64,000 nucleotides of DNA, taken from the NCBI RefSeq assembly GCF_014839805.1, contig NC_051126.1, forward strand, positions 11,292,609 to 11,356,608, given 5' to 3'. The stretch comes from Manduca sexta (taxonomy: Eukaryota > Arthropoda > Insecta > Lepidoptera > Sphingidae). Of this stretch, positions 45,675 to 57,999 are shown in pieces; position 1 is the stretch's first letter, and each line of letters opens with the position of its first letter. The position numbers and the translations under genes were made by a program. Below the pieces are notes generated by a model that saw nothing but the letters and a program-made list of their open reading frames with translations, searched no databases and had not been told where the DNA came from.

Positions 45675-48539
45675 TCATGTCCTATTGGCGTATTTATCTA
45701 TAAGATCTATGATAGTTAAGTGAACTTTTTCTTTAGCCAAAACTAACGCTGATTTCTCAGCGCCATTCAGTATAGATAAGTTTGGGTTGTAAGTGAGCAA
45801 CATTTTTATGGCCCCTATGTTCCCCATATCGCTGGCGTCGTGCAAGGCAGTGTTTCCAGTTATATCTATAGCGTTAATATTGGCACCGTTGTCTAAAAGT
45901 ACACGTATAACAACAGTCTTATTGTTAAGAGCTGCTAAATGCAATGGAGTCTGAAACTTCCTATTATAACAGTTTACGTTAGCTCTGTTGAGTATGAGGA
46001 TACTACATAGCTCGTCTAAACCATAACGCGCTGCGTAATGAAGGGCAGTGAACCCGTTAGAATCGCAGAAATTGACGTCAAAGTCCGTACTCGATGCAGA
46101 TTTCCTCTTACAGTCCGGACAACCGCAAAGCGGATGGCAGAGCGTGTTGTTTGGTAATTTTTCAACGTTTTTATATGCGGAGTAGTTAATACCCATATAA
46201 AAACAAGCCAGTTTGACGTCGCCGTACGAGATGGCCTTCAAAATTCGATCAATTAATTTCAAGTTCTCGACCGTTTTGGTTGCACTGTTCGGTTCAGTTT
46301 TCCTCAATGTAAATTTCTGCAATCTCGACACCAGAGAATCGTCCGATTTGCAATTCAAAGCTTTTACGTCCGTGCTTGTGATGTGTATGTATTCATACAA
46401 GCTCGGAGTACACGACTTTAGAACTTGTAATATCTTCAAGTTGTGAGCATAATCAAAGGCGGTTTTATTGTGACGGTTTTGTAATGATGGTTCGGCGCCA
46501 TTTTCTATTAACAATCTCGCTATCCCTTCATACCCCCACTTAGAAGCGAGATGTAAGGGTGTGTTTCCACTCTCGTTCACGGCGTTAATGTTCATCTTTT
46601 TCCTACTATGTTCCGCAAAATATATAAGTGCTTTTACGCAGTTCAAGTGTCCATTGTTGACAGCCATGTGGAGTGGTGTGTTCTTATCAATGTTTGTCTG
46701 ATTGATATTAGCGCCCGAGTGCAATAACAGCAACAGTGCGTTTTGATGTCCTCTAGATGACGCATAATGTAAAGCCGTGCATTCGTTGAGGTCTGTGGCA
46801 TTAATGTCGGCACCCATGTCAAGGAGTGCTTCTACGATGGACGCCTTCCCGTGGATGCATGCCACATGAAGTGCCGTCAGGCCATGACTGTCCCTAGACC
46901 CAACAGTAGGGGATATCTTTAAGAGGTTCCTTGATATCTTGCATTTACATTTCTTGCAATTGCACAGTGGATGACAGAGTTTGTGATAAATCTCCATTTC
47001 ACCTTCATCATCATCATCATCCTCATCATTTGACAGGTCATTGTCAAGAGTGATGCTGAGCGCACTGTTCTCATTCTGTTGAAGATTTTTAATATGTTTC
47101 TCATTCTTTTGTAATATAGCTTGCACTTGTTCACCATGATTTGCTTTTATGAGCTCAAATATGTATTCCAATGTTTCTTCTTTGCCATTTGTGTCAGTAG
47201 TAGATATAGATTCGGTAAGGCTGCTTTTTCTTTGGATCTGGCCTAATTTTTCCTCTGTAAGATTGCTATCATAGTAATATGACTCTGGGTCGGGTGGGCC
47301 AGCCAATGCACCAGACTGTATATGCTCTATCACAGCTTCCAGGGTAGTGATGAGGAAGGCACATTCATCACCATCACCTTTACCAATACTACTGAAGCGA
47401 AACTCTCTCATATAAGTGAGCTGACTGTACCAGTTAGGTAAACCAGACTTTATTACAAGAAACACAAAGACCGGCAACAAATCATCGGCTGTCAGTAAGA
47501 CAATGTTATTACTCTCATCTGTTTTATTGATTGCATTTAAAGCTCTTTTCAAACATATAATCTTCTCCAAAACAGTGTTATAAGAATCAATTTTTGAAAG
47601 TATTTGTTTTGCTTTTGGCACTGCATGATACAATTCTCTTTTAATGTCAAGGTCTCTCAACTGAATGTCGCACATGTTTCTTATCTTCTTGTTTAGATGA
47701 GAGTCTTCGTAGGCACATGAAGTGCATATCGGTTTAAATATAGCATCAAACAGTAGATATTGCATGTAACTTTCTACTGCCAATTTTATGTTTTCCAAAA
47801 CTTGTTTGCATGACTTGGATTTGTCCCTTAATCTTCTGTTTTGTAGTGCAAATTGCAGACACTGTGTATATAACTCACTGACAGTGTCCCTAAGTGACCC
47901 TATAGCTATCGGCAATGTTGTATGTTTCTTTATGAACGCCTGGACACTTTGTTCAATCTGATCAAGGACTTGGCGACCAGCCGCCTGAGTCCACAGCAGA
48001 TCTATGCAGTCATTGATACTTGTCAAATACTCTTTAGAGACAGTGTTCTCACCCCCCGCAGTTGTGGGTTCCAGTTGTGTTTCTATGCACCACACTTTGT
48101 ATTTAATGAAGTCTTCTGTGTAAAATGTCTCCTCAAACAGGATGTGGCTTTGCAGAGGCAGTCCCTTGGACACTTCAAGTGTGATGACCTTGTTTGTGAC
48201 TGTCACTTGTTTCTCAGTGAGCGTGCTGTAGTGGGTCTCCGGTAGTTCGTCGCTCGGGACTAATATGTGGGCGCAGAAGTCCTCGACAGTGAAAACTCGA
48301 CTGGTCAAGCTTCCGATACGCGGCACACATATAACCCAAGACTGTGATATGCAGTGTTGAAATATATTAGCATATTCGTTTTTTAATTCGACAAAAAATG
48401 GATTGTCGGATATTATCTCGTCGTAACTCCCATCCATCTCTGTAAAGGAATGGAACGATACTTGCACATTGAAGAAAAGTTTAGGGCATATTTATAATCA
48501 CTTAAATTTGTGTATGTTAATAAAAATAACTTACCCATT
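45675..48539 (-). CDS. Ankrd27: ANKRD27/VARP homologue: VPS9 domain, ankyrin repeats and two Cys-rich VPS29-binding motifs
   Basis: Coding exons 48539-48536 (ATGG) and 48439-45675, joined across a 96-base intron with GTAAGT/ACAG borders; 922 aa starting MEMDGSYDE. The exon 1 start is preferred because ATGG plus AG gives an in-frame Met-Glu-Met; the next Met (48437) is the fallback. Seen: N-terminus with ILFEETFY as in animal VARP; VPS9 domain about 200-375 with ADDLL (Asp320/321) and TYMREFRFSS (Tyr344); acidic run DEDDDDDEGE; Cys-rich motif CHPLCNCKKCKCK near 490; ankyrin repeats about 517-680; second motif CHPLCGCPDCKRK near 769; more ankyrin repeats about 795-905. In the family, VARP activates Rab21, binds Rab32/38 and VAMP7, and docks on retromer VPS29 through the paired Cys motifs, acting in endosomal recycling. 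Both motifs are intact here. Confidence 0.95.
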
Positions 48540-48585
48540 AAATTTTTAGTAATAAAACCTCACACAAATACAAGTTCACACAACT

Positions 48586-48629
48586 GACAGCTGCGGCGCA
48601 CTGACACTTCTGTCAATTGTCACTGTCAC
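48586..48629. promoter_or_regulatory. TGTCA/TGACA cluster upstream of VARP
   Basis: Five TGACA or TGTCA pentamers occur at 48586, 48603, 48612, 48619 and 48625, some 50-90 bases upstream of the VARP start codon. A similar cluster lies upstream of the TEX2-like gene (17580-17644). The position suggests a core-promoter element or 5' leader; function is inferred only from position. Confidence 0.45.
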
Positions 48630-49322
48630 TTTGTTTTCAACCTTGAGGTTTTTAATTGCTTTTTAATATGAGACAGATCATCTTTTGAGCCATATCTTGC
48701 AGTATTTTATTAGGTTTATAAAAACGAATAAATAAAATACTAAACTTTACTGTATTTTTAACTGACTTCAAAAAAGGAGCAGGTTCTCAAGTCGACTGTG
48801 TTTTTATTTTATTTTCGGATTTGTTACGCGATTACTCCGCTAATTGTGCACCGATTTTCAAAAATCTTTTTTCCTTCGAAAGGAGATACTTCTGAAGTGG
48901 TCCTATAGTCACCAAGTCAGGATCTGATGATTGGGTCCTGGAGAAATGGAGGGCAACCCTCCAATATAGGCCCACACATCGTTTTTCGTAAATTTTATGA
49001 AGTAACTTAAGAACTTGCGTATGGTGAACATTATTTTATGTAGCCGAGCTGATGATGGAAGATACAGCCCCTTAACAGTAAAGAGTTACTCAATGAGGCA
49101 TCGACTGATTTAGCAAATTCTTTTAATGTTTGAAAGGGCGTTAACCATTTGGTCTCATAATTAATAAAAACACACAAAAGCAAAAAATAAAAACATTTTA
49201 ATAAAAAAATCAATCCGCCTTCAAAAACCACTAAAAACCAAAAATAAAATTAACATTACATTTATTATAATACACTGGTTACCAATTTTGAAGTCGGTGC
49301 CTATAACCAGTATATAGGTAAT

Positions 49323-50036
49323 ACTAGCTTTTGCTCGCGGCTTCGCCCGCGTTATAAAGTTTTTCAGGCTAAAGTTTTCCATTATAAAAGTAGTAGTTTC
49401 CCGGGAGCCTATGTTCTTCCCAGGGTTTCAAACTGTCTCCATACCAAATTTTATCTTAATACGTTGGGTAGTTTTTGAGTTTAAGACGTTCAGGCAAACG
49501 GATGCAGCGGGGGACTTCGTTTTATAATAATTTTTTTTAGAACTTTTTAAGAGGAATAATCCCGACATACTTCATTGTTGCATAACTTTAACCGTTTACG
49601 CAGCGCACGCAACGGAAGCTCTCAAAACTAATAAATTATCCCCGTATTTGTAACATGTTTCATTACTGCTCCGTTCCTATTGGTCATAGCGTGATGATAT
49701 ACAGCCTATAGCACCCCACAAATAAAGGGCTATCCAACACAAAACGAATTTTTCAGTTCAAACTGGTAGTTCCTAAGATTAGCCATTACTGCTGCGCTCC
49801 TATTGGTCATAGCGTGATGATATATAACTTAGAGCACTCCACGAACAAAGGGCTATCCAACGCAAAAAGAATTTTTCAGTTTGGACCGGTAGTTCCAGAG
49901 ATTAGCCATTGCTGCTCCGCTCCTATTGGGTATAGCGTGATGATATATAGCCTATAGCAATCCACAAATAAAGGGCTATCCAACGCAAAAGAATTATTCA
50001 GTTTGGACCGATAGTTCCTAAGATTAGTAAACAAAT
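49323..50036 (+). repeat. Relic-family element with internal tandem amplification
   Basis: The first 340 bases are collinear with 38173-38676. From 49661 a unit of about 122-124 bp ('cattactgct', 'cctattggtcatagcgtgat', 'gggctatccaac', 'ggtagttcct') is repeated three times (starts near 49661, 49783, 49907). A more diverged relative with 'ctcctattaattgtagcgtg' follows at about 50262. Confidence 0.75.
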
Positions 50037-50386
50037 ATAATGAGAAAGCTTCGAACTGCTAAGCTATCGGGAGTTACACGTGTCATTGTGAGTCAACCAT
50101 AAAAGATAGACATATGCTGTCGTGGGATATTTTTTACATAATTTTAAGGAGAACATTTCCGTCATACATGATTTCTATGTAGCTTTAACCATTAAGGTTG
50201 CACACGCGACGGAAGCTTAAAAATGGAGTAACTTCTCCCGTTTTCCCAACATTACCCTTCACTGCTCTGCTCCTATTAATTGTAGCGTGATGAAAAGTAT
50301 ACTATAACCAGCACAGAAGTATGACAAATAATTGTACCAAGTTTCGTTAAAATCCGTCGAGTAGTTTTTGTTTCTATAACGGTTAT

Positions 50387-50416
<30 letters not shown>
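50387..50416 (+). repeat. (ACAG)n microsatellite
   Basis: About seven tandem ACAG/GACA units. It follows 'cgagtagtttttgtttctat', which is the usual tail context of the relic family in this window. Confidence 0.85.
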
Positions 50417-50419
<3 letters not shown>

Positions 50420-50734
50420 AATTTTACTAATTGCATTTTTGGCATCAATATCGATCCCTAATCACCCCCTGATAGTTATTTTGGAAATATATTTCATGTA
50501 CAGAATTGACCTCTCTACAGATTTATTATAAGTATAGATTAAATTATTTTCTGCTTTTAAGTGGTTTTTGAAGGCGGTTTATTATGTTTTTGTGTTCAAC
50601 AAATAAATTGAGTTTTAAACTGGTTAAGTTTTCAACGGTGTGGCACATAAGTTTATTTTTTACTCCGGGCGGTATACATTGTTTTGTTATTTATAAAATT
50701 TAAAAATTAAAACAATTTTATCATACATAAATAT

Positions 50735-50740
50735 TTTATT
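50735..50740 (-). terminator. Poly(A) signal of the glycine-rich gene
   Basis: AATAAA on the minus strand, 49 nt after the stop codon at 50789-50791. The spacing is typical. Confidence 0.65.
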
Positions 50741-50788
50741 TTTTCATCAACGTAACAATTTTATAAATAATAATAAGTATTATAATCC

Positions 50789-53700
50789 TTATCTTATACC
50801 GCCTCGTCCGCCTCCAAATCCACCTCCTCTGCCTCCGAAACCACCTCCTCTGCTTCCAAAACCACGTCCACCAAATCCCCTGCCGCCAAATCCCCTGCCA
50901 CCAAATCCGCCGCCGAATCCCCTGCCACCAAATCCGCCGCCGAATCCCCTGCCACCAAATCCGCCGCCGAATCCCCTGCCACCAAATCCGCCACCGAATC
51001 CCCTGCCACCGAATCCTCTTCCGCCAAATCCTCTACCAAACCCGATTCCGCCAAAACCAATACCTCCACCAACGATTATTGGAATGGGTGGATCTGGAAT
51101 AGGTTATAAAAAAAAAATGATTTAGAATGCCAGATGTGTGTGCTTTGGATTTTGAACCTGTGGACATTTGTCTAGACGGCGCTTTTTATTTTATAATATT
51201 TATTTAATAGTTACAACTGAGCTAGTGTACACCGGAAGAGTATAATAATCAATATTTTAATATAATATTTGTGTCAAGTACATTCTAAATTAATTAATAC
51301 GAATAAATTATAATGACATATTGCGCAATATTTTTATTGTTTATAATACTCTGCATTATGCATACAGGATCTAAAAAAGGCGTTAAATAATTATTGTCGT
51401 TTCTTATTACAGTTTCTCTTGACTCGAATAACAATGATTCATGTTTATTTGACCATTGTTGTTTGTCACACTAATCAAAAATTCGGACTGTTTATTTAGA
51501 GTTAGCGCTAGTATTTTCGGTATAGTGTTCATTCTAGCTATTGCGTGCAATTTACGACGCTGGCCTCAACGGCTTTTGTAATTACCAAATGAGTTATAGC
51601 AAAAGGAGATACCGAACAAGGTACTATCTACCTCACCGATAAACATTATTTAGCGTTTTAGGATTTAGTCAAAACCACCGTTATAATGCTTTCATAAGAA
51701 GAAAAATTAAAGATGAAAGATAATACTCATTAATTATTAAAATATATTGTTTGTGGATGTCATGCCATGAGATCTGCCACGTAAAGCTAGTAGCTGTTAG
51801 CCTGGTGTGATCGCAGACTAATAATTTTATGTTGTTAGTACTCGTTGGATACTCGCTAATCGACTTAGGTGCACCTTTGAGACATCTCTTTTATCATTTT
51901 GTCAATGACAGAATATTATTGTTGATCTATTTGTCTACACTTACATAAGTTAAGAGTCGTTTATCACCAGATAAACGATTATTTAACTATGTAGGTACCA
52001 ACCTACATATTTAAATACTATCTAACCAGAGAAATTGGTACTACTAAGTTTAGTTATCCAAATAAACTATTAACCTATCAAAATAGTCCCTCGTCTTTTT
52101 TCTTTTTGGGATAGGTTAGTAATTGTTTCTTCTAAAACAAAAACTCGCCCTGTGTTTTATAATTCTGAATCTTTTGTAATAGTTTAAATGAGTAATATCA
52201 TGTAACGCAGCAACAGATCGATGTATTTTTTTACATTTAAACTCCTTTTTATTTCTACTAAACATTCACGCAGGTCGAGTCGCTTCCGAAGGCTACTGTG
52301 AGCTAAATAAAATTAAAATTATACTTACATCTTCTATAATAATAAGGATAGTAACGTTTCACTCTTGACAAGACTTCGTCTGCCATCTTGTCGCTGTTGT
52401 TGACATCTTCAATTTCATTTTTATCTACTATTAATGTCGCTAATGGATTTGATTCTGTATGTGACATGGCTGACGGTTTATCCGTCGATCCACTTGTGGA
52501 AGATATTTCCTGAATTCCCAACAGGAAAACGAAACACGCGTACGTGATAATATTCTGAAATGTTACATTTTGTTTAATTCTATTGGGTCGATATAAAATC
52601 CTTGTAGAAATCTTTCAGGATTTAGTATGCTGATACATTAAGTCCTAGATTAATCTATTATTAATCCAATGGATTAAGTAATATAATATACAAGCGACCC
52701 GCCCCGGCTTCGCACGGGTGCAATGCTGACGATTTAATGGATGTTATTATTATACATATAAACCTTCCTCTTGAATCACTCTATCTATTAAAAAAACCGC
52801 ATCAAAATCCGTTGCGTAGTTTTAAAGATTTAAGCACACATAGGGACAGAGAAAGCGACTTTGTTTTATACTATGTAGTGAAGCAGTAGGTGAGGCTCGT
52901 ACTGGATCGGTAGTGGGGAGTTCGAGAGAGGGCCTACGTCATGTACACAGCAGTGATACGCGAAACCCCATTTTATCTAGGAAAGGATTCTCTATCTAAA
53001 ACCAACCCAACTAATCTACTAGCTAAACATTTTAATGGGCTACTAAACCAAATTTTGTATTTATTATCCTTATCTTAAAATGGACGCCGGACGGACCGGT
53101 TAATCTATTTGTAGGATATCTTTTCTATTTTACATTTTTATAGTTCAGCTACGTGTATGTGATTACGTCTTAATATAGACTCTTAAATTTTTAAGTATAA
53201 AATTCTCAAAACAATATGTAAAGTTTTAATGATATCTGATAAATTAATGTTTGGTTTCAACTACTAGTACCTTATCTTTTTATATGGGTCACAAACACGT
53301 TTTAGTTATAATACCTGGGGACCTGGCGGACCTACTTAAGTATTTAAATACGTAATAAAATTTAGGGTTTTATTTATTTGGATAAAAGTATTTACTGAAT
53401 GATTTTATCTATACCTATAAGGTCAGTATAGAACTCAAGAGATTTTGAGAACACCTTTAAGTATATTTTTTTAAGTCAAATAGGCCATTTGAAATCCAAA
53501 ATCCATCCAATCAAAGGCCAAAATCTAGTAGGCCGCAGGTTGAGTATATTCTAGTTTAAACTATTTGCCAATAACAACAATGTTGGATAATGAGGAATTC
53601 CATCAAAACTGATAATAATTATAATTAAATTTCAAATGTACAATGAGCAAACATTCATTACCTACATCGTCGGGCTAAAATAGCCCGTGGGTATTTACTG

Positions 53701-54281
53701 GTTTGGTATCTAAATTATATTTGTATGAAATATTGATATATCAGCGCTGTATCATATATTGTCCCACTGCTGGGCGCGGGCCTCCTATGCTACTGAGCGG
53801 GATAAAGTTCTTAGTCCGCCACGCGGGCCTAGTGCGCATTGGTAGACTTCACATACCCTCAAAATTCTATAGAGAATTTCGCGGGTGTGCAGGTTTCCTC
53901 AAGATGTTTTCCTTCACCGTTAAAGCAAGCCATAATTTACAAAGAATCGTACAGACATGATTTTAGAAAAGTTAGATGTTTTTGCCCTTGGGTTTTGAAC
54001 CTGCGGACATTCGTCTCAGCAGTCCGTTCCACAACCAACTAGATTATCGCCACTGCGCCGAAACTAAGTAAATAATGCTATGACTACATAATTATTTCAC
54101 TAGCTTCACCGCCTAAGCAAACAGCCAGTCGATTAATAAAATTAAATTCGATCCAATTAACCAAACGTCAATGAATAACAATGTTTTGTTATTATTTTTA
54201 ATTGTTCACTATGCAATATAATACAATCTTTTAACTTATTATTAATAATATTATCAAAAAACAACTCACAATGTATTCCAT
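50789..54281 (-). CDS. Secreted glycine-rich prepropeptide with RVKR processing site (3 exons)
   Basis: Exons 54281-54270, 52554-52329 and 51093-50789 on the minus strand have GT/AG borders and matching phases: 543 nt, 180 aa. Seen: signal peptide MEYINIITYACFVFLLGIQE; a Ser/Asp/Glu-rich propart (about 22-67); a furin-type site RVKR (68-71); then a predicted mature part of about 109 aa starting YYPYYYRRYPPIP and dominated by GFGGRGF-type repeats with a 9-residue unit FGGRGFGGG repeated about four times, ending GGGRGGIR. There is no cysteine after the signal peptide. The plan (signal, acidic propart, dibasic cut, Gly/Arg/aromatic mature region) is like some insect glycine-rich antimicrobial peptides, but cuticle, silk or eggshell proteins are also possible. 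I do not recognise the gene. A TATA box is present upstream and AATAAA downstream. Confidence 0.82.
50898..51004 (-). repeat. 27-bp coding tandem repeat in the glycine-rich gene
   Basis: A 27-base unit encoding FGGRGFGGG repeats about four times with near-identical codons (ATTTGGTGGCAGGGGATTC then CGGCGGCGG). The strong nucleotide identity points to recent unequal exchange or slippage, so copy number may vary between individuals. Confidence 0.85.
52690..52883 (-). repeat. Interspersed repeat, family 4
   Basis: Inverted relative of 35350-35545 with the same blocks ('cttcgcacgggtgcaatgct', 'accttcctcttgaatcactc', 'aaaatccgttgcgtagtttt', 'aagcgactttgttttata'). It lies in the first intron of the glycine-rich gene. 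Confidence 0.7.
53739..54056 (-). mobile_element. tRNA-derived SINE, family 1
   Basis: Fourth copy of the family at 5415-5775, with 'tatcagcgctgtatcatata', 'ccactgctgggcgcgggcct', 'ggttttgaacctgcggacat' and an inverted head 'actagattatcgccact'. It lies in the first intron of the glycine-rich gene. Confidence 0.8.
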
Positions 54282-54369
54282 ATTTGTTCACAAATCAAAT
54301 GTAGCTGAAAATACTTACACGTAGTTTATATTAAGTTTGCGCAGAACTCGCTAAGTGACGTTTCACTCA

Positions 54370-54375
54370 TATATA
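54370..54375 (-). promoter_or_regulatory. TATA box of the glycine-rich gene
   Basis: TATATA on the minus strand (context ATTATTATATATGAG), about 90 bases upstream of the start codon at 54281. Transcription would start near 54340, leaving a leader of about 60 bases. A TATA promoter fits a gene induced or restricted to a tissue. Confidence 0.5.
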
Positions 54376-57300
54376 ATAATTCATTCAAATGAGATATACA
54401 AACAATTGATATGGGATTTTTTTGGTTTTCTCCCGTATTTGTATAAATGTAAATAATAGTCAGATAATTTTGTCCGACTGTACTGGGATGGTATAATTAT
54501 AGAATAAAAAACAAAGAAGTTGGCTATGAATATTCAATTTTACTTAAATTATCAACCTTTTAGTTCCAATTCATTGATAGCAATGGAACTGGCTGCATGA
54601 CTAACTTGCTTGCAAATCATCGCAAAGTATACTTAAATCCACTTTAACCAAGTATTTTAAATTTTGACTGCTTGTATGTTGAGAATTCGTCTCGTATAAT
54701 TTTGTTATGTTTATATGTAACGCAATGCTGCTAAATAGTTACACCAATAATCCTCACTTAGCTATAATATACCATTGAGAAGGCGATCTAGGAATTCCAA
54801 AACGTGTTTACCTGGCGGTGACAAATAAGTATATATAAATACACGTATTGATATTACAAGTTTGCAAAGAAGGTAGAAGAAATTGTATTGTAAGGATTCT
54901 TCATTAAATTTCATTAGATTAGTTACAGCCCTGGTATTAAGTACTAAGTACTATTAATTCTCCCCTAATCTGTAACTACAGTTTACATACTAATTGATGA
55001 TTTAATTTTGTAGCTATACACGTGTAAATGATAGTTATAAAGCATATAGAGATTTACATTCGGCGTCTAATAAGTATTTGGGTACATTAGTTACTATAAC
55101 GCGAAATACAGAACATAATATATTTAACTGCCTCCGTGGCGCAGCGGGTAATTTGTTGAGAGGGTTGAGTTATTTTGTGATCTGAAAATATTTTGTGTTG
55201 TTTTAATTTGTTTTATTTCACAATGTAATTTTCAAAAAAAATTACTTAGGTACTATTGTTCAAAATGCTTTTAATTATAATAATTTAATTGATGAAAACC
55301 TTTATCATAACATTTTCATTAAACTTAAATAATGCGTTAAGTTTGTACACACTACCTGTATCCTATAATCCTAAAAAATAATTTACTAACGTTTTATTTG
55401 CACGAGAATAGTTATTATTAATTTTTATAATTTTTTTACATACTTATAGTTTTGTAAGTTTGGATGTAGAAGGTAAACTTTAATTGGTGGTTAGATTAAT
55501 CAGATATAATAGTTTAGAAAGTTACATTATCTCTGTGGGATTAAATATATTCTATTTCACGAGAACAATAACAGGAATGAACCATTATGCGGGCGGAGCT
55601 ACGAACAAAAGCTAGTTATAAACGCTTTGGTCAGCTCTTACGAGTCCTTCGTGTATAATAAGGCCCCTCACGTCCCTGTTTTCTGGTTAAATAAATGTCT
55701 CTTCAGGCATGTGTGGCACATTCGTGTCGCCAAATAAGAAATAACCATATTTTCAAGGTCCGCAACGGGACTTCTGTTTATGTGATTCGTAAAAACGAAA
55801 TCTACGTAACTCACTGCAAAATGGTCGCTGAATTACGTAATTGGCTTTCGTATTATGCCGCGACTTTTTCATAGCTTTGTTCTAGTTTCCCCTGCGTGAT
55901 GTCTTTGTCCAAACCTCTAAAGCCGCAACATCCAAACATCCACCATCTTCGCATTTACAATGTTAGTAGAATAACATTTGAATTTCAAATAGTGAAAATC
56001 TATCTAGAAATTCAGGACATTTAACACCATCCAAGTTGTCCTGCACTACTGCATACACTCACTGGTTAATGAACCAACAATACAGCACGTTCCAGCAAAA
56101 ATATACAGCGATAGTGTGATAATAAAGGCTAATAATAAAGAGTGCTGACGTGCGTGCCCTGTCGACGTATAAATATTTCATCGCATGCGAGCCTGAATAT
56201 GAAGAAGTTAATTTAAATTCTGGCTCGTCTGCGGCGGTCGAACGCTTGCGGTTATACCACTTTTTATTTCCACGTTTTTTTCCCCCACTTCCTTTCAAAA
56301 TGCAGAAGTGGACGCGGCTTTTATTATTGAAGTTTGCGAGGAATGATTTTTGTAGCGCCCCTTGAGTGAGCGTTATTTATTCATGAAATTGTTGATTCTG
56401 TTTGTCTGTTCCCCATTGTGACGAGCGACACGAGTGTCGGATATTGTTATAATTTCTTCGGGGTGAGACCCTTCTTTGATACTCTGTACGTGTTGGTAAG
56501 TGGTATTCATTTTAAAGCAACGGCATGGTGATACTTCAACTTTCTTTGCAATTCCTCGCGAGTTGAAATATTAAAAAAACAAGGAATTGAAATTTGTATG
56601 TCGTTTATTTATGTAGTTAAAAGGTAAATAAATAATTTAAAGATGCCCTTTTTGTAGCGGAATAAAATGATCATGATCCTAATAAAAATAAAAATTGTTT
56701 TAGTACGGGTTTGTAGAGCGAAAAAAATATATAATTTGACAAAACATAGCTCTACTTGTATATATCTGTTAGTTATAAAAGACCATGAAAGCAAGCGTAA
56801 GATGAATTCAAAATGAAATAAATACAAACATCAAATATAAAAACTCTATATTTTGAAATTAGAGCGAATGGCGGTTGTGATTTTGGGCATGTAATGTACC
56901 GCAAATTGGAATATTAAATTGCATTTGCGAGGAACTGGTTCTATAGGTAATTTGATTGGATAAATTGTGGTTACGCGATCAGGTTAATTAATAATTACAG
57001 TGGAAACAGATAAAAGTGTAAACATTAGGCGTATTTTTTTAAAAGCAAACATGCAACGTCCTTTAATTGTTTCTTTTATAGGAATTATTTCTAATGTGAG
57101 CTATTTATTCTCTTTGCCTATTTTTATCTTTAATGTATGTTTTTGTAATTTAGAAATTAATTAAATAATATATTTCTGTAGTGTGCCGTATTTTATACTA
57201 GTCTTTGTTCGTGGCATCGCCTGCTTGAAAAACCTTTCCTGCGAGAAAAGTCCCTAAAACACCTAACGATTTCAAAAATCGTCAATTTTAAATACGTCCA

Positions 57301-57822
57301 TTATGTCTCATGCGAGTTAATTACCGGAAGCAAAAGTAGCCTATGTGTTAATTTAGGACATGGTCTACCCGTGTACTAAATTTCATCCAAATCTATTGAG
57401 TTGTTTCTACGTTTCCATCTAAAAAACATCTAACAATTTTCACCAACTTAGGCATTTATAATATTAGAAAGCATTATAAGAGAATTTTCATTGTTAATTA
57501 GTTTCCGAAACCAATCACAGATTACAGCGAACCACAACACTTTTTATTTATAAGACCGTGTCATTCGATTTTAAAGTGAAAAAATTTGCTGGGACTTTCC
57601 GATTTATGAGGCGTTGATTGCTATTGGGTTGAACGCAAAGGCGATAATTGCTTTTGACTTTTCATTACTCGCGAATAACTTCATAGATTACATCAGGGAT
57701 TTCATTAGAACTGAGGAAACGATGTCCGCGGTACAACCAAGTACTAGCTTATACTCATGCCAGAGTAATTTGATGGAAATATTTTTTTTATAAATGTTTA
57801 TGCAACGAATGTTATACTGTCT

Positions 57823-57999
57823 TACTTACAAAAATTTCGCAAAGCTATGCTTAGTTAAAACACAAATATACTCGATCAGCTGTAAGTCAAAACCCACCAT
57901 CTTGCCTCTTAATAAGGTTTAAACTAGGAAACGAGTGATATTTTTGACAGCTATTTAAGCAAATCTTAACCACCTCTTAACAACAACAAGTTTATAAGT
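57823..57999 (-). repeat. Inverted copy of the 44648-44812 element
   Basis: Shares 'caaagctatgc', 'actcgatcagctgtaa', 'tcaaaacccaccatcttgcc' and 'tttttgacagctattt' with the reverse complement of the 44.6-kb copy. It ends 'gtttataagtaag'. Non-coding. Confidence 0.6.

Larger units (their letters stand above)
48540..50788. other. Intergenic, VARP promoter then repeats
   Basis: Apart from the VARP leader region (48540-48650), the stretch is filled by relic-family sequence (49323-50420), a microsatellite and the 3' UTR of the glycine-rich gene. No other coding exon was recognised. Confidence 0.6.

Noticed and set aside
50794..51072. Minus-strand 92-codon frame rich in V, A, D and G across the glycine-rich exon
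   Set aside because: It is an out-of-frame shadow. The frame encoding GFGGRGF joins in phase to the upstream exons and has the stop at 50789-50791.
55130..55160. tRNA-like string 'cctccgtggcgcagcgggta'
   Set aside because: Only the 5' arm resembles a tRNA; no B box or closing acceptor stem follows, so it is a SINE scrap.
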